A stretch of 64,000 bases of DNA from Casuarius casuarius (taxonomy: Eukaryota; Chordata; Aves; Casuariiformes; Casuariidae): assembly GCA_003342895.1 (NCBI GenBank), contig PTFA01000091.1, positions 2,045,837 to 2,109,836 of the forward strand. Reading direction: 5' to 3'. Position numbers and translations under genes: made by a program. The notes below the pieces were generated by a model. The model was not told where the DNA came from. It did not search any database and saw nothing but the letters and a program-made list of their open reading frames with translations. Shown piece by piece: positions 22,401 through 36,280 of the stretch. The first letter of the stretch is position 1; each line of letters opens with the position of its first letter.

Positions 22401-24590
22401 TGGGGGAAGCATCTTCTCTGGTGCACGGAAATAATTAGGATAAACATAAAATTAAAACCTACCAGGCAGCTTAGACGCGCTCCCCCACCTCCAGACGAAC
22501 GGGTTCCCATCGCCAGCACCGAGCCGGGGCTGGGAGCTGCCATATGGATTCGATTTGCTCCTGGATCCTGCTCCACAGCACATGCATGGGATGAGTTATT
22601 TTCGCTTGGGCCCAGAAGCTGCCATTCCCCCCCCCCGTTTCCCTTTGACCTCTCCTGTTCCTCCGGCTTATTTATGGGCATAATTACACCACGCCATCGA
22701 TTTTCTGACAGTGGTCCTGATGCAACTATTTTATAGGACCAGGCTCATTTCCACGGCGGAGCTCGGCACGGCCGCGGCAGCCCCACGAAGGCGGCCGGCG
22801 CGAGCAGCGACCGCTCGACGCCTCCTTCGAGCGGGGACGAAGCAAAGGGCGAAGCGGCAAAAGGCGGCGGGGGAGCTGCCGAGCCGAGACCCCGCCGCGC
22901 CGCGAGCCGGGAGGAGGGAGCCGCGCTCGCTCCCGTGGGAAGAGCCTTTCCCAGGCGCCGATGCGGAGCAGGGCTTCGCTCTGCCTTCCCAGCTCTACGG
23001 CCTCGTGAACGGGGGGAGTTTTGACACGTTTCCATCCTGAAACAAGGCAAAGCGATGGCAGCGCTAATGGAACACAGCTCCGAGAAAGGGGAAAAAGGAG
23101 AAAACTTTTTCCAGAATCAGGATTCAAGTGGAAACAGGTTTGAACAGCAACGCTTCCAAGCGGTGCATAAAACCGCAACGAATTCTTGGGGAGTGGGAAA
23201 AAAAGCCCCAACGTAAATGTTTTGTTTTCTTGGGAAAACGCAGCGCCTGCTTCCCGCGGGGCCGGGTCTCCCCACGCCTCCGCATGCCGGGCACCTCGCG
23301 TGCCGGCGTCCCCCTCCCCGGCAGCTCGGGATGGCAGCGATTGAAACGGCCTCAAAAAACCCGGCATTTCAAGCAACGTCCTACCCGTCTCCCCGAGACC
23401 AAACCGCCAGCTGCTGCCTCGTGACGCTCCATTAGCGACTCGCCAGCAATTAATTCCCCTCTCGCTGATGCTCGGCCGCTTTTGCGAGCGGCGGAGGGAG
23501 GGGGGAGAAAAGAGCCCTGCCTGCAGCCCCCCGGCCTCTCCGCATCTTTCTTTAATCCGAGCAAGCTGGGGCACCGCACCGGGCAGCTCGGCTTCGCCCG
23601 CCGGCCTTGCAAATCCTGAGTTTCGGAGCAGGGGAAGAGACAGCCGGGCTGAGCACGCCGGCACCGGAGCCGCCGGGCCGGGCGAGCAGGAGCAGGGATC
23701 AGCCATCCCGGTGCAGCGGGAACCGAGGCACGGAGCGAGCGTGCTGCTTCCACCAGAGCAGACCGCGGCACGGCCACTCATCCCGGCGGGATGCACGTGC
23801 ACGAGGGGGATCAGACCTGCGGCCAGCGGGAAGCGTTTCCCATTCCGGGTGCTTCGTCCCTCTTCCCGCGCCACCGCTGCGCTCCGGTACCTGCGCGAGA
23901 GCAGCGAGCTCGCCTCCTCTCCCGCTCCGCGCAGCCCCCGTTTCTCCGCTTTCTGGCCCTTCTTTCTTTTCCGCCTCCTCCTTTAACACTTTCCCCCACT
24001 TTTTTTCCATATGTTCCTTTAAAAAATAGAAAAAATTAGGATCAGAATCCAAAAACAAAAAAAAGATACCAAGCAGGCAGCGCAGGGCGTTTCAGGGGAA
24101 AAAAAGATTATTTTCAAGCAGAATGGAAATAATCACGACTAATGGAAAGCCGTAATAAAGACGCGCTTGTTTTTTCTGCTGGTAAGAGCTCCCGTCACGC
24201 GGGAGAGCAGGGGAGCCGGCAGGGAAAGGTCAGCAGGAGCCGCGCTGCGTTTTGGGGAAGACTTTCCGCAATTTTAATTGACATTTTGCAGTGCTTTTCC
24301 CAACGGGCTCGTGCCGCACGAAGGGGGGGCCCTTTCCCTTGCCCCCCGGTGGGGCTCAATCAGCTCCCAGTCACCGTCCCGCCGGCCGGCGCCTCTGAAA
24401 GCCCCTGATCATGTCTCATCCGCCGCGTGAAACGGCGGCGGAGGAGAGCGGTGGCCCCGGACCCCCCCAGCCATGCGCACGGCCTCGCACCCAGCCCAAA
24501 CACGGATCACAGGAGGTCGGGAAGGCATAAAAAAAGGAAAAAAAGGAGGGAAAAAGTTACCTTGTTCTCTCCAGTCTCTTTTGTTCCGTC
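19450..24590. other. CpG-rich intergenic stretch, no gene seen
   Basis: Long chance frames occur (for example 331 codons at 21741-22736 plus, 382 codons at 22726-23874 minus). They are arginine-, proline- and alanine-rich without domains, as expected where stops are rare. One ambiguous base lies at 19684. Confidence 0.5.
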
Positions 24591-24880
24591 CAGAGCTATA
24601 AAACCCAGTGCGATTTTTATCTTTTCATAAACTTTTATTGAATCTGATGTTGCGAGGGCCGTGGAGCGCCATCCAATTAAACTTCCCCGTAATCCCACTC
24701 TTAACGCCGCCGGACCGATGGGAGATTAAGAACTAATAAAGATGACAAATGAGAGGAGATAAACGGGAGCTGGAAAGGAGGATGGAGGGCAGCAGGGCAC
24801 CAAGGAAGGGCTTTAATCGTGTGAGCCATAACCCCGGTAACTCAAGAAATATGGCTTTCATATACTGCCAGGCAATTGGA
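24590..24880. promoter_or_regulatory. AT-rich island with TATA-like and CCAAT-like motifs
   Basis: TATAAAA at 24597-24603, AACTTTTATTGAATC, CATCCAATTAAAC and GAACTAATAAAG lie within 150 bp. It could be an enhancer or a weak promoter. No downstream exon is evident. Confidence 0.28.
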
Positions 24881-26329
24881 GCCTTGTAGAGCTGGTATTA
24901 AATACCGCCCTGGCTGGCTCCGCATCCCTGCGGCCGTATCCCTCCGTATTTCTCCGCGGAGCAACCATTAAGTTGTTCCCTACCCAGGAGCGGTTCCCCC
25001 CCTCCATGCACATATTGGGCTCTTGTGCAAGACACGAGTGCGGGGCTGGCAGAAAGCCCACGGAAAAGCCACCGGGACCCAGGGGGGTCTCCGCTGGAAA
25101 ACCGCTGGGGTTTTCGCTGCTCGACCTCCCCAGCTCGCGGGTGGCTCTGGGCCGGACCGCAGCTGCAAGCCCTGGTTGCAACCGGTGTCTCCGTGCAAAA
25201 CGCCGTGGGTCGGGCCCAGGGGAAGGGCTCAGGCGTGGAGCAGGCTCGTCCCAGGGTCCGACCGGCACGCACACCGGGCATCCCAACCCTGGCCACCGCC
25301 GGGAGCCTTTGCAATGTGGGAAAAGAGAGACGGATTCAAGGAGCAGCAGGATGGCGGGGTCTGCATTGGGCCACAGAGCATCCTTAAAGGCTCATAGGGG
25401 AGATTCGCTGCCTGGCACGTCCATCCCTGTGGGGACCATGAGGACATCCCTGTGTGCACCGTCCTGGGGAGGGGACCCGCTGGCTGGGCGAGCTGCGGCT
25501 GCCCTGACCCCCTCCCCAGCCATCCCCAGCCCCTCCAGTGTTCGTTTGGCAGCTCTTAATTAGCGCACGGGGCCACAGCAGCTTGCTGAGCCCACGTCTC
25601 TGGAAGGCGTCCGCCAGGGCAGCTCGGGGCAATTAGCCACTGCCTTCCCATAGCCCGGCTCCTCACCCGTAAACCTGCTCCGTGTTCTCATACACGCACA
25701 TCTACAGCTGATCGGGATAATTAACGCTTCCAAGAGGGCCATGCTCCGCCGAGCAGGCATCTCGCACGCAAATGCATCCGCGCGAGCAGCACGTCACGGG
25801 ATGGAGCTCGTCAACGCAGCACGACACGATTCCCGGCCCGCAGCAGGCGCCCGGCACCCTCTGCCTCCCGCTGCGTCTCCCTCTGCTCCGGGGCCGGCGG
25901 TCCGTCCTCCCGCCCCGCTCCGGGCAGCCGTCTCCCAAAGCCAGGCTGCTGAGATCGCTCCTGGCGCCCCAGGCACGGCGCTCCTGCGTGCACACGGGTG
26001 CTTAGGTGCTCTGCACAGGGCGGCTTGATTAAACCCAGCCAGTTTGCATGGAAAAAACCCTGGAGAAGCGTGCTTTCCCGCAGCACCCGGGGCTCCTGCC
26101 TCCTCGCAGGGGCAGGACGAGTGAATTCCCCCAGAGAGGGGCCCGGGCAGCCTTCCTGGGAGCCATCTCCCCGCGATCCCTGTGCCTCCCCTTCCATTTC
26201 TGGGAACGGCATGTAATTGGCCTTGATCAGGAGCTGCTGCTTTTAATTCATTTACCACTGACTCATGCCTCTGTTCCCCAGCGCCCTGCTCCAAATGCGC
26301 GGCGAGCAGCGCAGCCCTCCAACGCACTG

Positions 26330-26540
26330 GAGCTATTTTGACACACTAAGTAAATATCAATTAACTCGCCTAAAAAAAAAAAAAAATATCTTAATTGAAA
26401 AACCCGGGTCCAGATTTGCAGGCCGGTGTTTGCCAAAGCAGCCTGTTTTTAAGACTTGCGTTTCTCAATTGCTGAGGATTTTATAGTTCCCACAAGCAAA
26501 AGCTCTCTAAAGTACCTCTATGACTCACCAAAATGGGAGA
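26330..26540. promoter_or_regulatory. AT-rich island with A15 run
   Basis: Contains ATATCAATTAACTCGCC followed by fifteen A (26372-26386) and CTTAATTGAAAA. There is no sign of a retrocopy such as a target-site duplication. Confidence 0.2.
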
Positions 26541-27269
26541 AAAGAAACGGGCAAAACCTCCCCTTCCAGAAGGGTCTGTGCTCGCGCCGCGGACCTGCCG
26601 GGGGGGCAGAGCGCCGGGCTGAAGCAGCCCCCCACCCCGCGCGGGTCTGGAAAAGCCCGTTTTGCTCCGATGCCGGAGACGTGCTGGTACATCTGTTGCA
26701 GGGCTCGGACGCCGGCAGTGCCCGTGCCCCCCCGCACCCCCCTCCCAGCACAGTTGCACCATTTAAGCCACTTCCGAAGGCGCCTTTGGGCTCTGCAGCA
26801 GCCGCCCTTCGAGCTCCGCATTTCCCTTCCCTGCGGGGCAATTTGCCCCCCCAAGCCCCTCCTGGGTTGGCGGTCAGACCTGAGCCCTCTGCCCATCCCC
26901 GTGCACGAGGCTCGGCGAGCCGCTGCGGCAAGAGACCCCCCGGCGGGTCCTGCGCAGCCCCCGGCCGGGGCCGACCTGGCTGGACCACGGCGCTGCAAGG
27001 AAACAGCCGCATCCCGGCATCCCAGCATCCCAGCACGGTCCGGGCGAGCGGCAGAGCTCATCCCCGGCAGGGCGCCGAGAGCTCCAGCGGCAAGTCCCAG
27101 AGGCAGCGCGCGCTGCGGGGGGGGGATAGCCGCCGTCTCGCATTTAGGGGAAAAACACAGTAAAATAAAAACCAGGCCTACAGAGTGACTTAATTTAGTA
27201 AATCGTTTTGACTCATGTAATTATTTTCTTTAAAACCACAATTAGCTGATGAATCTCTGCTTTGCTTTG

Positions 27270-29580
27270 GGTCTTCTCCTCCGCGCTGGTGCTGCCTAAC
27301 GAGGCGACAGCATCGTTAGCGCTGAGCAGCAGGCGGGAGGGACGTGCACCCACGCCGGCGCGCGCCCCTCGCCCAAACGCCGCCGGCGCAGCTCGGCCGG
27401 TGCCGCGGGACGGGGACAGCAGCACAAATCAGTGCCGTGGTATCGCTTCGATAACCTGAGCATCGCCGAGTTTTTGCCGCCCGCGCTCCCGGGAGCTGCC
27501 GCTTCCCGCGACACCGGGTCCTCGCCCCACCTAACCGAGCCCTCGCCCCAAGCAAGTCCCACATCCATTTGCAAACCGTCCAAGCACGCTGCAAATCCAA
27601 GGGTTTAGCATAAAACCGGGGGCGTTTTATCGCCAGCCACTTTTGCAGCTTGGTCTGCGTCAAAGCCCAGACTCCCCCATCCCGTCCGGCAGGGAAACGC
27701 GCGGCCGCAGCCGAGTGCGAAACAGCCCCCGTCCTGCAGCAAACCGATTCGGACAAAGACAAGTTTCCATCTACAGCTACTTAGTCCTAAACAGCCCTTT
27801 CTTTCCCTCCTCCTCAAAATCCCACGGGGGACATTTCCTTGCACATTTCCTGGGCTGAAAACCAAAATAACGTTTTTATGATTTAAGAAAAATTAGCCTT
27901 TTTTGCCCGGGAGGCTTTGTGCATCAATAGAGCCGGGATGGAAGCGCGTGCCGGGGACGGGTGCCGCATCCCGGGCTGGGCTCCCAGTTGGGCACCCAGC
28001 AGCGTGGGACCAGCCTCTTCCTCCCGGGGGGGGGATAGAGCGCGTGAGACTCCGTATTTTTAGACAGCGTGAAAAAATAGATATCTGACTTTTTTCCCCT
28101 CCCTTTCTGCTCTTCGCAGCTGCCCTGAGCTGAGACCTTCAGCGCTTGCGAGTGCGAGAGGGATGGGGCAAGGTTAACCAGGCCGTCAGCAGGGTTTTTC
28201 CTCCTTCTCGAGACGGCGAAGCGGTGCAACGTGCTCAGTGCCCGGCGCGGGCGGCTCACGAGCGGGAGGGGCTCGGCCGCCTGACGCTAAGCGCCTCTGA
28301 CGCCGGTGACAGCCCTTTGGTAGGAGAAAATTCACCCGGTGCCTGAACAGATTATTTCGAGTGTCTGTTGCTGGCGAGCACCACTTTGCAAATATTCTAA
28401 TGTTTGGACTGCCGCATCCATTCAGCCCCGCATCCGCGGCGTTTTGCATGGCGCGAGCCGCAGCGAGGAGAGCTGGAGCATGGGATTTGGCGGCAGCAGA
28501 AAAGACACCAAGAAGTAAAATCCTTGCAGTGCAACCGGCACCGGCTCATCTCGCTATCGCTCACTGGCTCCGCTGTGCTCCCACTTCGTTGTTTTCTCCA
28601 ATATTAAGGGCAATCGCGGGGTGCTTTTGAGGCGCGAGCTCCAGCGCGGTGCACGGGACGAGCGGCCCTTGCGATGCCTGCCGGGGAGCCGCCGGGTCGT
28701 CCCGCCGCTGCCTTTCCCAGCGCTCCGGCTCCGTCCGCGGCGCCCACAGGCGCCTTCCGGCAACGGCACGCGACGGGAGCTGGGGGCTGCCGGCAGCCGA
28801 AACCTGGCACTTCCCTCCCGGAGCATTTGTTTCCCATTCACAATTGGAAGCAAGGAATGGAAAGAAGGGGAAAAAAGTGAATTTACGCAGACAGAAGGGT
28901 TCGGGGAAGAGCCGGCTCGCTGGGGCCGGGTTCATCCCCCCCCGCACCAGGCAGCGCCTGCCTCGGCGGCCGCCCCCACCCACGGCCCCGCACCACGTTG
29001 GCTGCCGAAGCATCACTTCCAAAGAGCAAACCGCAGCGCTCCCCCCCCCCTTTCTTTCTTGCTGTTGTTCCCTGGTTTCCGAGCACGTGGGTGGACAAGT
29101 TTTCCCAGCTTCTCTCCGCACCACATGGGGTGGTGCAAGGGAGGACAAAGGATAAAAAACTCAGAAAACAAGAAAACCGCACACAACGCTCGTACAAGAT
29201 CCCAAGAAGTCACTCGGCTCCTGGAGTCGGGTCTTAAGAAGTGAAACCTGCTGAAGCGTCACCCGGTTGGGTGCAAAACCGAGGCACAGCAGCGATGCCG
29301 TTACTCGGTGCCGGCGCTTGCAGAGCTATCCAGCCCTTAGCAGCAAAAAGCGGCAGTAAAGCAGTCGTCGAGGCTCGGGAAAGGCAGAGATGCAGCAAAA
29401 CCGGGAGCGATTGAGAGCCGCCCCGGACTCGGAGGGGACCCGGCCACCTCCTTCGGGCATGTGCGTTATCCCACTGCCCATTATCCCCCTCACTGACCCC
29501 CAAAATGCACCATCAAAAACCCCGGTACCCCCCAAACCTGCAACGCAGGGACGAGCAAGTCGGCCCAGCCGGGCACCGAG
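27270..29580. other. CpG-rich intergenic stretch, no gene seen
   Basis: Overlapping chance frames occur on both strands, with a C10 run near 29041. I see no domain, splice pair or RNA gene. Confidence 0.5.
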
Positions 29581-29589
29581 CGCACTCTT

Positions 29590-29770
29590 CTCTTTGCATT
29601 ACCCAGAGGAGCGAAGCGCTATTATGAAATCATTAAATTAATAAGGTGGTAATATAGGCAGATATATAAAACAATCTGCCGCTAGAACAAAAGAAATTAC
29701 TACGTTGCAAACATTCATAATTTAATTTAACAGTGAATTAAAGCGGCATACATAATTTCCCCCTCGAAAT
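29590..29770. promoter_or_regulatory. AT-rich island, candidate conserved non-coding element
   Basis: Contains ATCATTAAATTAATAAGG and CATAATTTAATTTAACAG. It ends sharply at CpG-rich DNA near 29775. Confidence 0.3.
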
Positions 29771-30059
29771 GTCAACAGGCGCACGGGAGCGGAGGCGGCG
29801 CGCGGGCACGCGCCGGCCCCCGGGAACGACGCTCCGCACCGGCTGCCGATCGGCAGGGAGAGACGAGATACCTGCCTTTTAATTAAGGGTGCATTAAACA
29901 TTCACAGCACTCCACAGGCAAAAAGAGGAGAAAAGCGCGAGCGGGGTTGCTCCGTCTGCAGGCAGGTGACGAGAGCCAGCGAGGGCCCGTGCCCACCCCG
30001 AGCCCCTCCGATGCCCCTTCCCGCACCTTCCCCGCTCCTGATCCGCCTTCCCAGAGACC

Positions 30060-30510
30060 AGGAGAAACCGTAACTGCACGCGATATTTAAATTAGCTCAA
30101 ATCCGATCTCATTTTTTAATTTTACTTCCATTTTTTGCTATTTCCCCCCCCCCTTTTGTTTGAAATTAATTTGCTGTAATTTATGGGAGATTATTTTGAT
30201 TGCTTTTGATTAAGTTTAACAAGCAGGAAAAAAAAAAAGTCTGCCGCATTAGACATCAAAGCAAACAAATCCTTTTTCTAGGCCCACTTGTGCATAATTA
30301 ATAAACGCTGTCACTCCTCGTACAGTAAATATATCTATTATGTTACAATAAAATGTGTGTTGTAGTAATTAATAGACACAGCCAAAACGTGTTCCGGGTA
30401 AACCTGCAAAATTCGGGAGCAGAAGTTGAAAATGAAGCATCAACCGAAGTTCCTGGTTATTCACGCTGACTGCAATAACTATTAACTGCTTTTTAACTTT
30501 GTAAGTAGTC
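30060..30510. promoter_or_regulatory. Long AT-rich island, candidate conserved non-coding element
   Basis: Dense in homeodomain cores: TTTAAATTAGC, GAAATTAATTTGC, GCATAATTAATAAAC, GTAGTAATTAATAG. There are runs of C (around 30150) and of A (30228-30238). It is the richest such block in the downstream flank, and no frame survives. Confidence 0.35.
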
Positions 30511-30949
30511 GCAGGCTGGCTTCTCCCCCAGGTACCGGCTCCCCCAGAGCCGCAATCGGGAGGCAGAAATCCGGGTGCACAAGCACCGTTTTTAGCCAAA
30601 CGCCGCCAGGAGCAGAGGCTGCAGAGCTGCTCGCCCGAGGGCGGCTCGAGCCCTTCGCCGGCAGGAGCCGTCTTTTCCCACCCTCTCTATGTTCACAGGA
30701 AATTATGGATGGAGGGAACAGGAGGAAATAAAGACGTGGGGGAATAAATGTGCTAAAACAAAGCAACTCCTGGAAAGAAAAAAAGCCCTGGACAGTTGGT
30801 GCCACTTCTAAACGCATTAAATATTTATGGCCCTTTGCTCATAGCTTCAAATGAGCTGTAAATTGAATGGAGGTTATTTTCTAGGTAATTAAAAATGGAA
30901 AGAGAGAGAGGGGACTGTTTATGGGAAGCTGTAAAACCACAGCAATGAG

Positions 30950-33900
30950 GAGCCGCGGCGGGGGGGACCCGGCGGACGGGGCGGCGTTGCAGCAGCGGCG
31001 TTGCAGCGCGTGATGCATCGGAGCATCCCCAGGCTCCCGGCCACCACGCTCACCGTCCCCGCAAAGGGACCCAGGTCTGGACCCTTCCCTAGCCAGGCCC
31101 TTCCTGGAGGATTGGCTGCCGGATCCAGCCCTCGGGGCACCCCAGGCTCAGGAGAGCGGCAGTCTTGCCCGCCGACGTGCCGCGGAGGGTTCGCCTCCTT
31201 GCAAACTCGTTATAACTCCAGGGTTCAGCAAAAATCAGCAGCCCACAGGCCGCTTTCGCTAGCAGCCCCTTCCACCCCTGCGCAATCATCAAGATCCAGC
31301 CCCGCAGCAGGATGCTAACGCAGCCTGTTATTAACGTCAGTTCCTCCGCAAACCTGTTCCTGTGCAAATTAATCCTTTGGGGAGCGGAAACCTCCCGGGC
31401 TGGGGATGCCTGCGCACAAGACGCACTCACCAAGCCCCAGCCATGGCAAGCAGCCACTGCCTTTCACTCCCAGTTCAGCCTTTTTTTTGCAAAAAGGCAG
31501 CCCAAGGGACAGGGACAGGGATGCCTTTCACAGGCATTTCGCACCCACACAAAGTCGCACGGCACCGGAGAGCAGGAGCCCGTAAGAAGGTCAGAGACCC
31601 GATTTCCAGCTGGTGCAGGGCATCACGACAGCATCAATTTGCATCGGCCGCGCGCCCGGCCTTGCTCCCCGCAGCTCTGCTGCCTCCAGGGCAGCCCCTG
31701 CCCAGCACCTCGCGGTGCCTCTCCCGGCTCTCCGCTCCGCCGAGCGCACGCGGCCCCATCGCAGCTGGTGCTGCTGGATACCGAGGAGCCGAAGATGCTT
31801 CTGCTTTTCCATTTTTGCTGGTATGAGATCGCCCCGCCGCTGGCGTCAGCATCGCCGCAGTTGGGCCAGCGCTGCATTTTTGCATCGTTTTGCTCTAAGG
31901 CAAGTATAATAAATTGCAGTCCTCCCATCCATCCCTCCCTCTCTCCAGCTGGAGAAGTCTCAGCACTTTGGAAATGCAAAGCCACGTCTCGGGGATGAGC
32001 GCAGAAGCAACCGCGACGGCTTCTGCAACCTGCGTCCTGCTGGGATTTGGATCAGGATGCAGCCCGCTCCTCCCATGGACGAGCCCGGGCTTTGGCCCAC
32101 TCTGCCAAACGAGCCAGCAGCCTGGGGAGCTGGGATCTCCCTCCAGCGCTCTATATTTATGTCTGTCTCTAAATAATTCAGCAAATGGTCAATCTCTTTA
32201 AATCACTCCAAACAACCCCTCCAAGGTCCTGATACCATAGCCTGGTCCTCTGAGAGGTTTATTCGCAGTTTGCACCCCCAGGACCGCAGGACGGGGTGGT
32301 GGGCAAGGGGAAGCCACACAATTTTTTTCCCTCTCCGTGTTTCGTGGGTGCAATTAGCAGGACGGTAATTGGGAGGATTATGACTTTGCCCTGGGCAATG
32401 GGGACTACTGCATGCAAATCGCTCAGGATAACTCACTGCATCCTTTCAGCCCGGTGGGCAGGTGCCCGTGTCCGGCTGTGGATCCCAGTTCAGACTGGGA
32501 TCGCAGGGGCTGCTGGGCCCAGGCAACAACTTTTACCAGTTATTACAGCAAAGGGAGGGGGAGCGAGCACCACGAGGAAGAAAGAGGGGAAGGGGGGAGA
32601 AGGGGAGATTAACAAACAAACAAAAAGATCCCCAAATCCATCAGAGCGGAGGCTACAAAACAAATTAAAGTTGTTATGGCAACTGGTCTGTGTGGGCAGC
32701 AACACGCGTCTCCGAACACACGGAATTAAAACGAGCGTCATGTTCGGCAGCTAATTAAATCACGGCAGCCCAGCCTGCCGCGCGGCCGGCTCGCGGGACC
32801 CCACGCCTCAACGCCCACTTGCAGACCCCCTTTGGCTGCATTTTGTTCCCCCAAAGACCCAGCTCCGGGAAAGGGGCCAGGAGCCAAGGGAAGCTCCGTC
32901 CTTGGAGAGCTTAAAAACGGGTCTTCCTCGGCTGCCAGCCCTGCCGGGAGCAGGGGTTGCGCTGAGACCCCCCGCTCCCTCCCCAGCTAAACCAGTGTGC
33001 AACTGGGACGCTCAGAGCGGGAGCCCTGCTTCGCCCAGCTACATGACATTAAGCAGCAAAATCACTAAGGTCAACCCCAAAACATCATAGCTTTGGAAGA
33101 GCTTGGCCAAAAATAGCAAGGACAAGTCGCCCAGGCCGCTTTCTTCCCTCTTGCCCCTCTCTCCTCTTAGGAGAAAGTCTCCTACGAACAGCAGCAAGCA
33201 CAGGGTCCCCTCGGCTGTACCGAGCAGCAGCGGATGCACCTGCCTAGAAGTCCTTAAAAAAAGCTGAGTAGACGCACACCGCAATCACTGCCATGTATTA
33301 ATTACCTTGCGCTCAGTCACTATCCTGCTATGCGGGGCGGCAGCAGGCCAGGACGTGCCCGTTCCCGCAGCGCTCCCGGCCCGGCTCCCGGCCACGCGTC
33401 CGGGTGACCAGGAGACCCGCGGCAAGGCATCGCGGTGGAAACTGGATGAGGCATCTCATCCCGGCTTCCCCGGGGAAATAAACCGCTCATAACACCACGG
33501 AGGCAAACGCACACGCAGAAGTGGGACGCCGGCTACGCGGGAGTCGCGGCTCCTCCAGGGAAACGAATTCCTGGAGAGAGATGCGTGTATATAGATACAT
33601 CTAAAATAAAGGTTAAGCTGGAAAGAACGTGGTTAAAGCAGGTTTCTTTGGCTGGGAAACGCTAAGCCTTTCCCCCGGCCTCCTCCTGCCCCGTGGCCAT
33701 CAGCTGCATTTTCTCCAGAGATGCCGGCGCGGGGTCACCCGAAGGACCCCGAGGCCCGGAGGAACATTGAGCCCCTTGTTCGTCCCCGGCCCTGAGCAGC
33801 GGCCGTGCCCCCGCGGCGGGGACCAGCACCGCCGGCGCTCGCGCCCGCCGGAAAATGCCCTCTTTATGCGAGGGGGCCTGGGAACGGGGCGGCCGGGGCC

Positions 33901-34220
33901 GGGGCAGCCGGCCCCATTCATCGGGGCCCTTTGCTGCCCTCTGCTCCGCGCGGCGCTGCTCCGGTGACCTCCTCCTGCACCGCGTCCCGCGGGACTTCTC
34001 GCACCAAACGATGTGGCTTTTCCTATGCAGCGGATAGGAGGGAAAGAGAATTGCTTCCAGACTCGAAATCCTGGAGGCTCTTCAGGCTGGGAAGCCCGTG
34101 GCGAGCCGCTCCCGCAGCCACCCCGCTGCGCCCGGGGCACGCGAGCGAGGGGAGCATTTACAATTTGCACTATAACCACCTGTAGCTTCCCAGCTCTCCA
34201 CTTAATCCCCCTCGACATCC
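30950..34220. other. Intergenic stretch, no gene seen
   Basis: Mixed GC-rich sequence. Open frames such as 31312-31998 (+) lack domains. I see no splice-supported exon, RNA gene or repeat. Confidence 0.5.
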
Positions 34221-34559
34221 CAGCGGCTGCTTCTTCTGTAATGAATACACAGACGGGGAATTAGAAGAGTCCTTGCTCGGTTTTGTTTCACCCACTGAGT
34301 CTAATTAAGGTATGCAAAGAAGTGGCAGGCGCCGGGGGATAACTCGCAAGGACGCAGCCGCTCTGTGCGGTGCTGAGCTGCTTCGCGCTCACGTGGCCTT
34401 TCGGACCGGCCCTGGGGATGCTTAAATCCCAGCAGAGCTGCCCTGCTTCCAGCATCCGCATCCCAGCTCCGGCCTCTCCCCGGGCCGGTCACCGCGTGCC
34501 ATCCCCCTTCCCCGTGCCCACAGCAGAGCCACCGACCCGCACGCTGCAGAGGATTTTCA

Positions 34560-34960
34560 GCCTTCTTCACAAAGTTATGGCCCTTTAAAACGCCCTTGCT
34601 AAACCCAATAAATCCCTTTATTAAAGTAGCCCCCCGGTTGTCCCACCTGCACCTCCGGGTAACAGGCCGTATATCACAGCTGCTCCAGATTTATCACAAG
34701 TGCGTCTCATAATTCGCTTTATCTAACACAGCGCTAAGCCCAGGCGCTTCTTTGCATGCCAGAGCACTTCTTGCGAGCCCAGAGGTTAAACAAAGGTTTG
34801 GTGGCTGTAATTTTCCCCAGTGGATGAGGGGGCTGTTCCCTTAATACAGTTGCCAGCCAGGCAGTTTTACTGGAGTTTAAATCTCTTCTGCTCCAGAGGA
34901 AGGTTTGATCTGTCTTGCAAAGTTATTGATCTTGCAAGAGAAAGAGATACAGGCGCTGGA
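34560..34960. promoter_or_regulatory. AT-rich island, candidate conserved non-coding element
   Basis: About 400 bp of mixed composition with CCAATAAATCCC, TTTATTAAAGTAG, GGTTAAACAAAGG (SOX/TCF-like CAAAG) and AAGTTATTGATC. It differs from the CpG-rich DNA on both sides and has no frame of note. Confidence 0.3.
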
Positions 34961-35999
34961 AGGAGACTAACGCGAGACGAAGCATCAGAGCCGTTTCCTC
35001 TTAAATTGCGAGCGGCTGGAAAGCTTCACTCCTTCCCTCAGCCGCTCTTCGCAGTGACAGGGACGCCAAAGAGCATTTCTCATCCCTCGGCGCGGTTACG
35101 AACTCCTTTTCTCTTCCCGTCTTGGGGCCTGGGGGCTGCTCAGCACCAGCCCCGCGAGGCACCTGCAGCCGCGGGAGGTCGGCGCACCGCAGCCCTGCTC
35201 GCGGCAATCTCTAGATCGCCAAGAAGTTCTCGTCCTGAAGCAATTTCAGTGAGTTATGGCTTTTCATAGAAAGTTATTAAACCAATTTTCTAGAAGGTTC
35301 ACGGCGTGACAGCGCTGGGGCAGGACGCTGCGGTCGCCTCAGCAGCGGCACCGCGGCCCGGGCCGGAGCGGCGCTTCCCGGGGCGCACAGCGGCCGGCTG
35401 CTCCTCGCCGCCCGGGAGCAAAGAGCTTGGGAATTTATGCACGGCATTAAGCAGGACGTTTCGGTCTCCAACTAGGTTAAATGGCTTTCTATATTTAAAT
35501 TGCCTGCTAGCTGGGGTGGCTGCGAGGCACAGCTGTGCGACGGAGAGCTCCATCCAGTAAACAGGAGGAAATCCTCACAGATTAATCCGGCATAATTAGG
35601 TGATTTGCCGCGACTCCAACACTGGACCCACGGAGCTGGCAGTTTGCTTTTATTAACTCCAGGTTTCTGCTTGATGCTGCCTGCAAACACTTTCCAGAGT
35701 CCCACCAGCAGCATTCCCATCCTTTTTAAACCTAAGGAGCATCGTTTCGAGAACCAGAGCACGTGGCTCGGCCCACCGCAAGAAAGAGCCCTTGCAGCCG
35801 TCCCTGCTGTCCCTCCTCCGCGCCCGCGCTAGCGGCACCACATCGCTCTGCGAGGGTTTAGATGGCACCAGAGCCCCTTCGTGCCGCGCACAAGCAACAG
35901 GAGCTCGAAGGCTGCAGCTCCCCGCGGCTCCGGGCGAGCGGCACACGCCGTCTCCCGCCGCCGCCTTCCCCGGGAGAGGGAGGCTCCCTGGGAAAGCGC

Positions 36000-36280
36000 C
36001 GCCGGCTCCCTTCCGTTATTGTTTTATGCAACGCCCAAAAAAGTCTTTTCAGCACTTTCTCATATCAAGGAAGTAATTGAGTCAAAATGAAGAAGGAATT
36101 ATCTATGAAGTTAATTATCTAGCAGACACGTTTTACACGCGGTCGTTTTTCACTGCTGCGCAGTAACTGGAAGCACAGGCATTTCTCTGCTGTAATTAAT
36201 GTACTTGGAGTATGTTGAAGAAAGTATCCGGGGTTATTTTGTGGCTGAAGGAGCGTGTTTGAGACAAGTGATTAGTTATC
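36000..36280. promoter_or_regulatory. AT-rich island, candidate conserved non-coding element
   Basis: Contains GAAGTAATTGAGTC, GTTAATTATCTAG and GCTGTAATTAATG in quick succession; no coding frame. Confidence 0.3.

Noticed and set aside
22726..23874. 382-codon minus-strand open frame
   Set aside because: No recognisable domain, composition matches low stop-codon density in CpG-rich DNA, and a similar frame overlaps on the other strand.
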